A program made the position numbers and the translations under genes. Under the pieces are notes generated by a model. That model was given only the letters and a program-made list of their open reading frames with translations, ran no database searches and was not told the origin of the DNA. Shown in pieces: positions 27,643 through 35,733 of a DNA stretch of 64,000 nt; within the stretch, counting starts at the first letter, position 1; each line of letters starts with the position of its first letter. Source of the stretch: Nocardioides donggukensis. Its GTDB lineage: Bacteria > Actinomycetota > Actinomycetes > Propionibacteriales > Nocardioidaceae. Where the stretch lies: NCBI RefSeq assembly GCF_014842875.1, contig NZ_JACYXZ010000005.1:62001-126000 (forward strand). Direction: 5' to 3'.

Positions 27643-28041
27643 CTACCGGTCGCCCTTGGGACCCGCGTGGTCCGGTGGGCCGGCGTGGTCGGGTGCTCCG
27701 GCGTGGTCCTTGGGTCCGGCGTGGTCGGGTGGTCCGGCGTGGTCGGGTGGTCCGGCGTGGTCGGGCGGACCGGATCGCTCGTCGCCGTGCTTGGCCTTGT
27801 CGTGACCGCGGGCCTTGTCCTTGTGCTTGTGCCCGTGCTTGTGCCCGTGCTTGTCCCCGTGCTTGCCCTGGTGCTTGTCCTTCTCGTAGCCGCGGACCGG
27901 GTCCGCGTCCTCGTCCCCGTCGGCGGTGTCCGACTGCGACGACACCGGCGCCGGGGCGTCGGGTGCGGACAGCGCCATCCCGACCGCGCCGGACAGCACG
28001 ACCAGGCCGCCGGCGACACCGGCCACGATCAGTGACTTCAC
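27643..28041 (-). CDS. His/Lys-rich exported repeat protein (PDHAGP repeats)
   Basis: 132 residues. The GTG at 28041 with GGGGGG six bases upstream gives a signal/anchor helix SLIVAGVAGGLVVLSGAVGMAL. Then an acidic stretch, a Lys/His-rich block with GHKHGHKHKDK, and six imperfect hexapeptides (P/A/K)-DHAG-(P/A). Fourteen or more His outside the membrane suggest zinc, copper or nickel binding, but no known domain is present. The repeats are mirrored in DNA as GGTCCGGCGTGGTCGG units, so copy number may vary among strains. Confidence 0.7.
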   Translation of the reverse strand: MKSLIVAGVAGGLVVLSGAVGMALSAPDAPAPVSSQSDTADGDEDADPVRGYEKDKHQGKHGDKHGHKHGHKHKDKARGHDKAKHGDERSGPPDHAGPPDHAGPPDHAGPKDHAGAPDHAGPPDHAGPKGDR

Positions 28042-28142
28042 CTCGGACCCCCCGTCCGTCTCGGTCTCCAGCATCGCCCCTCGCCCGGCTCCGCACCATG
28101 GTCTGATCGGGCGGTCGTGCCGGGCCCGCATGGCACAGTGGT

Positions 28143-29456
28143 GTGGTGCGCGTCCGAGCCGTGGGGGTGACGGTGGCCGCGGTGGCGGCGGTCACCGCCT
28201 GCTCCGCGTCCCCGGAGACCGGCCGCGCGGGGACGACCGCGGATCCGTCGGTCACGGCGGGCACGGGAGACACCGGCCCGCCCAGGGCGAGCGCGGATCG
28301 GCCGACCCTCTCGGCGGCACCGGACGCCTCGCCCCCGTCCCTGACGCCGGCCGAGCAGCGGGAGCTGGACGAGCGGCTGGTGGACGCGGCCTGGGACGCC
28401 GACGTCGACCGCGCCCGACGACTGATCGCACGGGGCGCCGACGTCGACTGGCGCGACGACACCCAGCAGAGCGCGTTCCTGATCGCGACCAGCGAGGGAC
28501 CGCTCGAGCTGCTGGAGCTGACCCTGGACTCTGGCGCCGACGTCGGCCTGCACGACGGCTTCGACGGCACCGGCCTGATCCGGGCGGCCGAGCGCGGCCT
28601 CGGGCAGGTCGTCGGTCGACTGCTGCAGACCGACATCGAGGTCGACCACGTCAACAACCTCGGCTGGGTCGCGCTGCACGAGGCGATCATCCTCGGGGAC
28701 GGCTCCCGCGGGTACGTCGACACGGTGCGGGCGCTGGTCGCCGGCGGTGCCGACCTGGAGGTCACCCCGGTCCGCGACGGCATCGCCCCGGTCGAGCACG
28801 CCCGGTCCCGTGGGCAGGACGCCGTCGTCGCCACGCTGAGCAGGGCACTGGCGGATCCCGCCCCGCGCGACCCCGATCGGGCGCTGCTCGCCGCCGCCGC
28901 TGCCGGTGACGCGGACCGGGCAGCGGTCGCGCTGCGGGCCGGGGCCGACCTCGAGGCCCGCGACTCCCGTGAGCGCACCCCGCTCCTGCTGGCCGTCACC
29001 GAGGAGCGGCTCGCGGTGGCCCGGTTGCTGGTCGCCCTCGGCGCCTCGCCGGACGCCTTCGACGACCGGCACGACACCCCCTGGCTGGTCACCGGGGTCA
29101 CCGGCTCGGTCCCCATGGCGGAGGTGCTGCTCGCCCACGACCCGGACCTGGGGATCCGGAACCGGTTCGGCGGCACCTCGATCATCCCGGCCAGCGAGCG
29201 CGGCCACGTCGACTACGTGCGTCGCGTCGCGCGGACCGGCATCGACCTCGACCACGTCAACGACCTCGGCTGGACCGCCCTCCTCGAGGCCGTCATCCTC
29301 GGCGACGGGTCGCGGCCCTACCAGCGGATCGTGCGGATCCTGCTCGCGGCCGGGGCCGATCCGGGGATCGCCGACCGGGACGGTGTCACCGCCCTCGAGC
29401 ACGCGATCTCCGGAGGCCAGACCCGGGTGGCGCGACTCCTGGCGCGCGCCGGCTGA
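28143..29456 (+). CDS. Ankyrin-repeat lipoprotein
   Basis: 437 residues. Short signal with lipobox VTAC (VAAVAAVTAC), so lipid-anchored outside the membrane. Two homologous ankyrin blocks: about residues 75-235 and 240-437. Each contains a near-identical segment: VDHVNNLGWVALHEAIILGDGSR, repeated as LDHVNDLGWTALLEAVILGDGSR. The internal duplication covers ~150 residues. Extracytoplasmic ankyrin proteins usually bind another protein; the partner is unknown. Two GTG starts are possible (28143, 28146). Confidence 0.85.
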   Translation: MVRVRAVGVTVAAVAAVTACSASPETGRAGTTADPSVTAGTGDTGPPRASADRPTLSAAPDASPPSLTPAEQRELDERLVDAAWDADVDRARRLIARGADVDWRDDTQQSAFLIATSEGPLELLELTLDSGADVGLHDGFDGTGLIRAAERGLGQVVGRLLQTDIEVDHVNNLGWVALHEAIILGDGSRGYVDTVRALVAGGADLEVTPVRDGIAPVEHARSRGQDAVVATLSRALADPAPRDPDRALLAAAAAGDADRAAVALRAGADLEARDSRERTPLLLAVTEERLAVARLLVALGASPDAFDDRHDTPWLVTGVTGSVPMAEVLLAHDPDLGIRNRFGGTSIIPASERGHVDYVRRVARTGIDLDHVNDLGWTALLEAVILGDGSRPYQRIVRILLAAGADPGIADRDGVTALEHAISGGQTRVARLLARAG

Positions 29457-29479
29457 GTTCTCGACGCGCCCGCGCGGGG

Positions 29480-31111
29480 TCAGTCGCCGGGCGGGTCCTC
29501 GCGCGGTCCGACGTCGTGGGGGAGCTCGTCGGAGGGACGGAGCCCGGCCGACTCGGCGGCCCGGTCGGCCAGGGCGGCCCCGGCGCCGTCGTAGATCTGG
29601 AGACCGGTGTCGGCGCCGTGCTGACGGGCCTGGTCCAGGTCCTCGTCGTAGCGCGTGACCACGGCGACGGTGCCGGAGTAGCCGCCGTCCTGCAACCGCC
29701 CCAGCGCCTCGAGGTTGCGGCCGTGGAAGGGCATCGCCAGCAGCACCAGGCGCACGTCCCCGGGGCGGAGCCGGGCCCAGAAGTCGGGGTCGGTGGCGTC
29801 GCCCTCGACGACGTCCAGCCCGGCTGCCCGGAGCCGGTGCACCCGGTCCGGGTCGCTCTCGATGCCGACCGCGACGAGCCCGTACTCGTGTGTCAGCTGC
29901 GCGTGCGCGGCTCGGCCGACCCGGCCCATCCCCAGGACGACCGCGTCCGCGTGCCCGACCTCGATCGGGCGGTCCTCGGGGTGCAGCCGGCTCGGGGGGC
30001 GGTCCGGCAGCAGCCGCCTGGCCGCCCCGACCAGTCGCTCACCGGCCCGTCCTGAGGGGAGCGCGCTCAGCACGAAGCTGGCCGCGACCGCGGTGGCCAG
30101 GACCAGCACCCACTCCTCGCCCAGCAGCTCGTCGGAGGCGGCCACCGCCACGATCAGCCCGAACTCCGAGAAGTTGGCCAACCTCGCCGCGGTGAGCACG
30201 GCGGTACGCCGCCGCAGGCCGCCGACGCGGAGCAGCAGCGTGAAGCCGAGCGCCTTGAGCGGGAGCAGCAGGAGCAGCGCGGCCGCCACCAGCAGGTGCT
30301 CGGCGGTCGGGAGGCCGCCCAGCCCGATGGAGACGAAGAACCCGACCAGCAGCAGGTCCTTCAGCGTGAACAGGCTCTTCGCGAGCTCCTCCGAGCCCGG
30401 GTGGGAGGCCAGCAGCACGCCGACCACGAGGGCGCCCAGGTCCCCCTTCAGGCCGAGCGCCTCGAACAGTGCGAACCCCGGCACCAGCGCCAGGGTCAGA
30501 CCCAGCAGGGGTCGCAGCTCGTCGTGGCCCAGGGTGTCCAGCAGGCGGCGGAGCAGCAGCGCCCCGGGCAGCAGCAGGACAAGCAGGGCCGCCCAAGGGC
30601 TCGGCGGGTGCCCGGCGGCCGCGGCCAGGAAGACGACGGCCGCGAGGTCCTGGAAGACCAGGATCCCGATCGCCGTGCGGCCCCCCAGCGACCGGATCGC
30701 GCTGCGCTCCTCCAGCCGTCGCACCACGAACACGGTGCTGGAGAAGGAGAGGGCGAAGCCGACCAGCAGCCAGGTGCGCCAGTCCTCGCCCTCCACCAGG
30801 CCCACCCCGACCACCGCCATGGCGGCCAGGAGCGCGGTGCCCAGCGCCGCCGACACCGCCAGGTGCACCGAGGCGGTCAGCCACACCTCGCGCCGACCCA
30901 GGCTCCGGACGTCGAGCTTCAGCCCGACCCCGAACAGCAGCAACGTGACGCCCAGGTCGGCGACGGTGTCCAGCGCCGGGACCGCGCCTACCCCCATGGC
31001 GTGCAGGACGAACCCGGCCACCAGGAACCCGGTGAGCGGTGGCAGCCGGACCCACCTGGCGACCAGGCCGGCGGCCAGGGCGACCACCAGGATCAGCGAC
31101 GCGTCGTCCAT
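29480..31111 (-). CDS. Monovalent cation:proton antiporter-2 (Kef-type) with TrkA-N domain
   Basis: 543 residues. CPA2 antiporter core with ~12 helices (residues ~1-370), including LSFSSTVFVVRRLEER and ILVFQDLAAV. A Rossmann NAD-binding RCK/TrkA-N domain starts at VVLGMGRVGRAA. Probably K+/H+ exchange gated by nucleotide. The C-terminus (~515-543) is acidic and Pro-rich. Divergent from the doxX-like operon over 169 bases. Confidence 0.9.
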   Translation of the reverse strand: MDDASLILVVALAAGLVARWVRLPPLTGFLVAGFVLHAMGVGAVPALDTVADLGVTLLLFGVGLKLDVRSLGRREVWLTASVHLAVSAALGTALLAAMAVVGVGLVEGEDWRTWLLVGFALSFSSTVFVVRRLEERSAIRSLGGRTAIGILVFQDLAAVVFLAAAAGHPPSPWAALLVLLLPGALLLRRLLDTLGHDELRPLLGLTLALVPGFALFEALGLKGDLGALVVGVLLASHPGSEELAKSLFTLKDLLLVGFFVSIGLGGLPTAEHLLVAAALLLLLPLKALGFTLLLRVGGLRRRTAVLTAARLANFSEFGLIVAVAASDELLGEEWVLVLATAVAASFVLSALPSGRAGERLVGAARRLLPDRPPSRLHPEDRPIEVGHADAVVLGMGRVGRAAHAQLTHEYGLVAVGIESDPDRVHRLRAAGLDVVEGDATDPDFWARLRPGDVRLVLLAMPFHGRNLEALGRLQDGGYSGTVAVVTRYDEDLDQARQHGADTGLQIYDGAGAALADRAAESAGLRPSDELPHDVGPREDPPGD

Positions 31112-31280
31112 GGGCCCTCCTGCCGGCCAGTGTCAGGCCATTCTCCCGGCCATTCTCGCAGCGATCCGCGGGGCGCCTGTGGGGGCGGCGTAAGGCTTTC
31201 GTCACCTCGCGGGAAGCATGTGGCGCACCGACCGGGTTACGGTGCACAGACGGGGCGACCACGACAGAGGACGGACGGCG

Positions 31281-32222
31281 ATGTCTGGGACGGTGACCGA
31301 CCGCCTGACCTGGGTGCTGGCACCCGCTGTGGAGGACGGACCCCGATCGCACGCGATCGCGGCGGCCGGCCTGCGGATCCTCGTGGGCGTGATGTGGCTC
31401 TACAACGTCTCCTGGAAGCGGGCCCCCGACTTCGGGCAGGAGGCCGAGAACGGGCTGTACAAGTTCACCAGCTTCGCGGTCAGCGACCCGGTCTTCCCTC
31501 CGTTCAGCTGGGTGGTCGAGAAGCTGGTCCTGCCGAACTTCGAGATCTTCGGCTGGGGCGTGCTGGCCTCGGAGACCGCGCTCGCGGTGCTGCTGCTCAG
31601 CGGCGCCTTCGTGCGGGTCGCGGCCCTGCTCGGCGTGGCCCAGTCGGTGGCGATCGCCCTCTCGGTGACCGTGGCCCCGCACGAGTGGCCCTGGTCCTAC
31701 TACCTCATGATCGGTGCCCACCTGCTGATCCTGTTCAGTGCCGCGGGACGGTACGCCGCGGTCGACGCGGTGCGAGCGGGCCGCGGCGGCGTCCGGCTGG
31801 GCACGGTCTGGGGCGGCCTGGCCGTCGTCGCCGGACTGATCGCCGCGGCCGTCTCGCTGGGCGACCCGTTCGCGGCAGCCGGCACCAACCTCGGCACCTC
31901 CGACTTCTCGGTGGGCATCGGGCGCTACAACCTGCTCGGCGGTGTGCTGCTCGTGGCGGTCGGCGTGCTGCTGCTCCTCGCGGCCCGGGGCGGCCGCGCC
32001 GCGCTGGCGTGGGCGGCGGCCGGCCTGGGCGCGCTGGGTGCGCTCTCCCTCTACGCCCAGCTGGGCTTCACGGACCCGATCCTCGGCGGCTCACCCACGA
32101 CCGCCGCGGTCTACCTCGCCTGCGCAGCGGTCGCGGCCGGCCTCGCCCTCGCGGACCGAGGCGCCCGGCCAGGTGCCCGGCCCGCGGTCGACTCCGAGCA
32201 TTCGGACCGGGCGGCGCCTTGA
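31281..32222 (+). CDS. DoxX/DoxD-like membrane protein, first gene of chalcogen cluster
   Basis: 313 residues, ~7 helices. RILVGVMWLYNVSWKRAPDFG and SWVVEKLVLPNFEIFGWG match the DoxX/TQO-small-subunit family. DoxD is the quinone-reducing subunit of archaeal thiosulfate:quinone oxidoreductase; other DoxX proteins have redox partners or unknown roles. The TGA overlaps the TTG start of the next gene (32219-32222), tying it to the TusA-like, DsrE-like and radical SAM genes. A membrane redox role in the cluster is inferred. Confidence 0.78.
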   Translation: MSGTVTDRLTWVLAPAVEDGPRSHAIAAAGLRILVGVMWLYNVSWKRAPDFGQEAENGLYKFTSFAVSDPVFPPFSWVVEKLVLPNFEIFGWGVLASETALAVLLLSGAFVRVAALLGVAQSVAIALSVTVAPHEWPWSYYLMIGAHLLILFSAAGRYAAVDAVRAGRGGVRLGTVWGGLAVVAGLIAAAVSLGDPFAAAGTNLGTSDFSVGIGRYNLLGGVLLVAVGVLLLLAARGGRAALAWAAAGLGALGALSLYAQLGFTDPILGGSPTTAAVYLACAAVAAGLALADRGARPGARPAVDSEHSDRAAP

Positions 32223-32542
32223 TCGTCGTCGACGGCGGTGACCGCGCCTGCGGGGAGCTGCTGCTCGTCCTCGCCGGGCGAGCGCGAGGTCTCCCGGCCG
32301 ACTCGCCGGTTCGGCTCATCGCCACCGACCCGGCCGCCGCCATCGACCTCCCCGCCTGGTGCCACCTGACCGGCCACCACTTCGCGGGCCGCGGCGTGCT
32401 GGCCGACGACGGCCGGCCCTACTACGACGTGGTCACCTCCGCCTCGGGGCGGCGATCCGACCCGGCCCGACCCTGGCGGCTGGCCCCCGCCACCGCAGTC
32501 CCGTCCGAGCAAGAGTCCGACAACCGAGAGGAACACCCATGA
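32219..32542 (+). CDS. TusA-like sulfur-relay protein with CG in place of CP
   Basis: 107 residues. TTG start overlaps the DoxX stop by four bases; no in-frame ATG exists. VVDGGDRACGELLLVLAGRA, VRLIATDPAAAIDLPAWC and HLTGHHF match the TusA/SirA fold, where a Cys in C-P-x-P carries a persulfide (or selenide) between enzymes. Here C11 is kept but followed by Gly rather than Pro. The ~30-residue tail is disordered. The stop overlaps the ATG of the DsrE-like gene (ATGA, 32539-32542). Probable cytosolic S/Se carrier; carriage is inferred. Confidence 0.75.
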   Translation: MIVVDGGDRACGELLLVLAGRARGLPADSPVRLIATDPAAAIDLPAWCHLTGHHFAGRGVLADDGRPYYDVVTSASGRRSDPARPWRLAPATAVPSEQESDNREEHP

Positions 32543-32898
32543 ACGGCCTCGTCATCAACCTCACCCACTCCGTCGACGACGTCGACCGCACCAGCGTCGC
32601 CATGGTCGTCGCCGGCGCGTCGGTCGCCTCGGACCAGAAGACCACGGTCTTCCTCTCCAGCGAGGGCACGCGCCTGGCTGCCAAGGGGGTCGCCGAGGAC
32701 CTCCACGAGGAGGGCTTCGCCCCCATGTCCGAACTCGTGTCCAACTACGTCGCCGCCGGCGGCACGTTCCTCGTGTGCAGCCCGTGCGCCAAGAAGCGGG
32801 ACATCGGCGAGGACGACCTCATCGAGGGCGCCAGTGTCGTCGGAGGGGCCACGCTGGTCGCCCTCCTCGCCGACGGCGCCGCCTCGCTGTCCTTCTGA
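32539..32898 (+). CDS. DsrE-family sulfur-relay-like protein
   Basis: 119 residues. Rossmann-like DsrE/TusD fold: LVINLTHSVDDVDRTSVAMVV start, TTVFLSSEGTRLAAKG, then FLVCSPCAKKRDIGEDDL with C80 and C83 as a CxxC. DsrE proteins pass persulfide sulfur to TusA-like partners, and the neighbouring gene encodes one. DsrE and TusA domains are fused in YedF of selenium-metabolism loci, a parallel to this adjacency. GAGAGGAAC ribosome site; 17 bases before the radical SAM gene. Confidence 0.82.
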   Translation: MNGLVINLTHSVDDVDRTSVAMVVAGASVASDQKTTVFLSSEGTRLAAKGVAEDLHEEGFAPMSELVSNYVAAGGTFLVCSPCAKKRDIGEDDLIEGASVVGGATLVALLADGAASLSF

Positions 32899-32915
32899 TC
32901 CCCCGGGAGAAGCCC

Positions 32916-34058
32916 ATGACCGGCACGACCGGCTCCACCGCGCCCACCGGCGCCGACCAGGCGCGGCAGCTCGAGCAGCTCCCGGTCGCCACCGAGTACG
33001 ACGGCGGCGACATGGACTGCGGCAGCGGGCTGCTGCTCGCGATCACGTCCCGGATCCGCGCGATCGACCCGGGCGAGACGATGCTGCTGCACACCACGGA
33101 GCCCTCGGTGCTCGCCGACCTGCCCGCCTGGGCCAGGCTCGCCGGGCACGAGCTCGTCGGCACGACCAACGACGAGGGCGACGGGGCCTGGCGGCTCTGG
33201 GTGCGCCGGGGGGAGGCTCGGACCGCCGGGTCGCGGGCTCCCGCACCGGAGGTGGAATACTCCTCCGGCGCACCGGCGCCGCTGGGCACCCGGCTCTGGC
33301 TGTACTCCAACTTCCACTGCAACCTGGCCTGCGCCTACTGCTGCGCCGGCTCCTCACCGCAGGCGGAGGCCCGGCTGATGCCGGTGGAGATGGCGGCCAG
33401 CGCGGCCACCGAGTTCGCGGCCCAGGGCGGACGGGAGCTGCTGGTCACCGGCGGCGAGCCGTTCCTGCACCCCGAGCTGGGGGCCCTGGTCGCGGCCACC
33501 TCGGCGGAGGTCCCGGTGACCCTGCTGACCAATGCCATGGTGTTCGAGCGGGGCCGGCGTCGCGAGACGCTCGAGTCGTTCGACCGCGACCGCGTGGTGC
33601 TGCAGATCAGCCTCGACTCCGTCGGTCCCGGCCTGCACGACCGGCAGCGGGGCAAGGGCTCGCACGCCAAGGCGATGTCCGGGATCCGGCTCGCCAGTGA
33701 GCTCGGGTTCACCGTGCGGGTCGCGGCGACCTACACACCGGAGGACGCCGGCGAGGCCGGCGACCTGCACCGGGCGCTGGGCGCACTCGGCATCGCCGAG
33801 GAGGACCAGCTGATCCGGCCGGTCGCCCACGAGGGGTTCGCCGAGGGCGGGGTCGAGATCTCCCTGGACACCGTCGAGCCCGAGCCCACCCTGACCGCCG
33901 ACGGTGCCTGGTGGCACCCCGTGGGTGTGACCAACCGCCACCTCAAGGTGGCCGACGCCCCGTTGCCCGTCGCCCACGTGCTCGACGTCATGCGCGACGT
34001 CGTCGAGGTCCAGCAGGCAGCCGGCGACCAAGGACGGACGGTATTCCGATGCACCTGA
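32916..34058 (+). CDS. Radical SAM protein with N-terminal TusA-like domain
   Basis: 380 residues. Residues ~25-85 repeat the TusA-like pattern (C35 in DMDCGSGLLLAI; LADLPAWARLAGHELVG), parallel to the stand-alone TusA-like protein two genes upstream. The radical SAM core starts at ~125: C135-NLA-C139-AY-C142 binds the 4Fe-4S cluster, and VTGGEPFLHPELGALV is the SAM-binding GGE motif. The C-terminal ~90 residues are unassigned and end FRCT; I see no clear SPASM cysteine array. The last 10 bases overlap the binding-protein gene. The likely job is a radical modification using a sulfur or selenium carrier; the substrate is unknown. Confidence 0.85.
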   Translation: MTGTTGSTAPTGADQARQLEQLPVATEYDGGDMDCGSGLLLAITSRIRAIDPGETMLLHTTEPSVLADLPAWARLAGHELVGTTNDEGDGAWRLWVRRGEARTAGSRAPAPEVEYSSGAPAPLGTRLWLYSNFHCNLACAYCCAGSSPQAEARLMPVEMAASAATEFAAQGGRELLVTGGEPFLHPELGALVAATSAEVPVTLLTNAMVFERGRRRETLESFDRDRVVLQISLDSVGPGLHDRQRGKGSHAKAMSGIRLASELGFTVRVAATYTPEDAGEAGDLHRALGALGIAEEDQLIRPVAHEGFAEGGVEISLDTVEPEPTLTADGAWWHPVGVTNRHLKVADAPLPVAHVLDVMRDVVEVQQAAGDQGRTVFRCT

Positions 34059-34990
34059 CCCCCACCTCCCCGCTGCGCGGCTCCCTCGGCAGACGCGGCT
34101 TCCTGCTCGGCTCGGCGGGGGTGGTCCTGCTGGCCGCCTGCGGTGGCACCGACGACGGCGGGGATGCGGCCTCCGCCGGCCCGCTGGGCATCTCGGCGAT
34201 CCCGGACCAGGATCCGGAGCTGCTCAACCGGCTCTACCCGGACGTGGCCGCGCGGTTCGCGGACAGCACCGGGCTGGAGGTGACCTACACCCCGCTGACC
34301 GACTACACGGCGGTGGTCCGGGCCTTCGAGGTCGGCGACATCCACCTGGCCTGGATGGGCGGGCTGACCGGAGTCCAGGCACGGTCCCGGGTGCCCGGCT
34401 CCGAGGCGATCGCCCAGCGCGACATCGACGCCGACTTCCACAGCCTCTTCATCGCGAACACCCGGTCGGGGTTGGAGCCGTTCACGGAGATCGACGGCCT
34501 CACCGCCCTCGCGGGGCACAGCCTCACCTTCGGCTCGGAGACCTCGACCTCCGGCCGGCTGATGCCGCAGTTCTTCATGCAGGAGGGCGGGCTCGACGAG
34601 GCCGACCTCAAGGGACAGCCCGGCTTCTCCGGCTCCCACGACGCGACGATCGAGGCGGTGGCCTCGGGCAGCTTCGAGGTCGGCGCGGTGAACGAGCAGG
34701 TCTGGACGGCAACCGAGGAGGCCGGCGAGGTCGACCTGAGCGAGGTCCAGGTGTTGTGGCGCACCCCCGGCTACGCCGACTACCACTGGCTGGCCCGCCC
34801 GGACCTCGACGACACCTTCGGCGCCGGCACCCTCGACAAGGTCACGGAGCTGCTGCTCGGACTCGATGCGGCGAACGAGGAGGACGCCGGCATCCTCGAG
34901 CTGTTCGGCGCCGAGACCTTCGTGGCGACCGAGAACGCCAACTACGACCAGATCGAGGCGGTGGCCATGGAGCAGGGGCTCCTGGCGTGA
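34049..34990 (+). CDS. Tat-type lipoprotein, PhnD-related ABC binding protein ('putative selenate' clade)
   Basis: 313 residues. Twin-Arg signal GRRGFLLGSAG plus lipobox LAAC (C31): folded export and lipid anchoring. ISAIPDQDPELLNRLYPDV, DIHLAWMGGLTGVQARS, FGSETSTSGRLMPQFF and GKPGFSGSHDA-like text agree closely with the phosphonate-type binding-protein clade annotated as a putative selenate receptor and often found by selD. That specificity is a genomic inference from other species, not proven. No selD is in this window. Sulfur, phosphite or phosphonate anions remain alternatives. Confidence 0.82.
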   Translation: MHLTPTSPLRGSLGRRGFLLGSAGVVLLAACGGTDDGGDAASAGPLGISAIPDQDPELLNRLYPDVAARFADSTGLEVTYTPLTDYTAVVRAFEVGDIHLAWMGGLTGVQARSRVPGSEAIAQRDIDADFHSLFIANTRSGLEPFTEIDGLTALAGHSLTFGSETSTSGRLMPQFFMQEGGLDEADLKGQPGFSGSHDATIEAVASGSFEVGAVNEQVWTATEEAGEVDLSEVQVLWRTPGYADYHWLARPDLDDTFGAGTLDKVTELLLGLDAANEEDAGILELFGAETFVATENANYDQIEAVAMEQGLLA

Positions 34991-35733
34991 GCCCCGGCGC
35001 GCCCGTCGTGCGGCTCCGCGGCGCCGGGCGCACGTTCGGAGCGACCGCCGCCCTGCAGGACACCGACCTCACGGTGCACGCCGGCGAGCGGGTCGCGCTG
35101 CTCGGCGCGAGCGGTGCCGGCAAGAGCACGCTGCTCTCGCTGCTCAACGGATCCCTCCGTGCGACGTCCGGCACGGTCGAGGTGCTGGGGCAGGAGATGA
35201 CCGGGCTGGCCTCGGGCCGGCTGCGCGCGCTGCAGCGCCGGATCGGCACCGTCCAGCAGGGCCTCGACCTGATCGAGCAGGTCCGGGTGGTGCACAACGT
35301 CAACGCCGGTCGGTTGGGCCACTGGAGCACGCCGCGGGCGCTGTCGACGTTCCTGTGGCCGCGGGAGTCCTCGGAGGCCCAGCGGGCCCTCGACCGGGTC
35401 GGCCTGGACTGGGCGCTGTTCGAGCGCACGGAGCGGCTCTCCGGCGGTGAGCGGCAGCGGGTGGCGATCGCCCGGCTGCTGGTCCAGCGCCCGGAGCTGG
35501 TGCTCGCCGACGAGCCGGTCTCGAGCCTGGACCCGACCCGGGCGGCGGAGATCCTGCGACTGCTCCACGAGCCCGAGGAGGCCCGGGCCCTGGTGGTCAG
35601 CCTGCACCAGCCGGAGCTCGCCCGCCGGCACTGCACCCGCGCGGTGGGGCTGCGGGCGGGCCGCGTGGTCTTCGACGTCGCCGCCGACCAGATCGACGAG
35701 TCGCTGCTCACCGAGCTGTACGAGCTGACGTGA
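34987..35733 (+). CDS. ABC transporter ATP-binding protein (PhnC-like)
   Basis: 248 residues. Walker A LLGASGAGKST, signature LSGGERQRVAIARLL, Walker B LVLADEPVSSLD, H-loop LVVSLHQPELA. GTG start within GTGA overlapping the binding-protein stop (34987-34990). Energises the importer; partner of the fused permease. Confidence 0.93.
   Translation: MSPGAPVVRLRGAGRTFGATAALQDTDLTVHAGERVALLGASGAGKSTLLSLLNGSLRATSGTVEVLGQEMTGLASGRLRALQRRIGTVQQGLDLIEQVRVVHNVNAGRLGHWSTPRALSTFLWPRESSEAQRALDRVGLDWALFERTERLSGGERQRVAIARLLVQRPELVLADEPVSSLDPTRAAEILRLLHEPEEARALVVSLHQPELARRHCTRAVGLRAGRVVFDVAADQIDESLLTELYELT

Noticed and set aside
34049-34990. Phosphonate receptor PhnD of a C-P lyase system
   Set aside because: No phn lyase genes, and the sequence reads closer to the selenate-type clade; kept as an alternative only.
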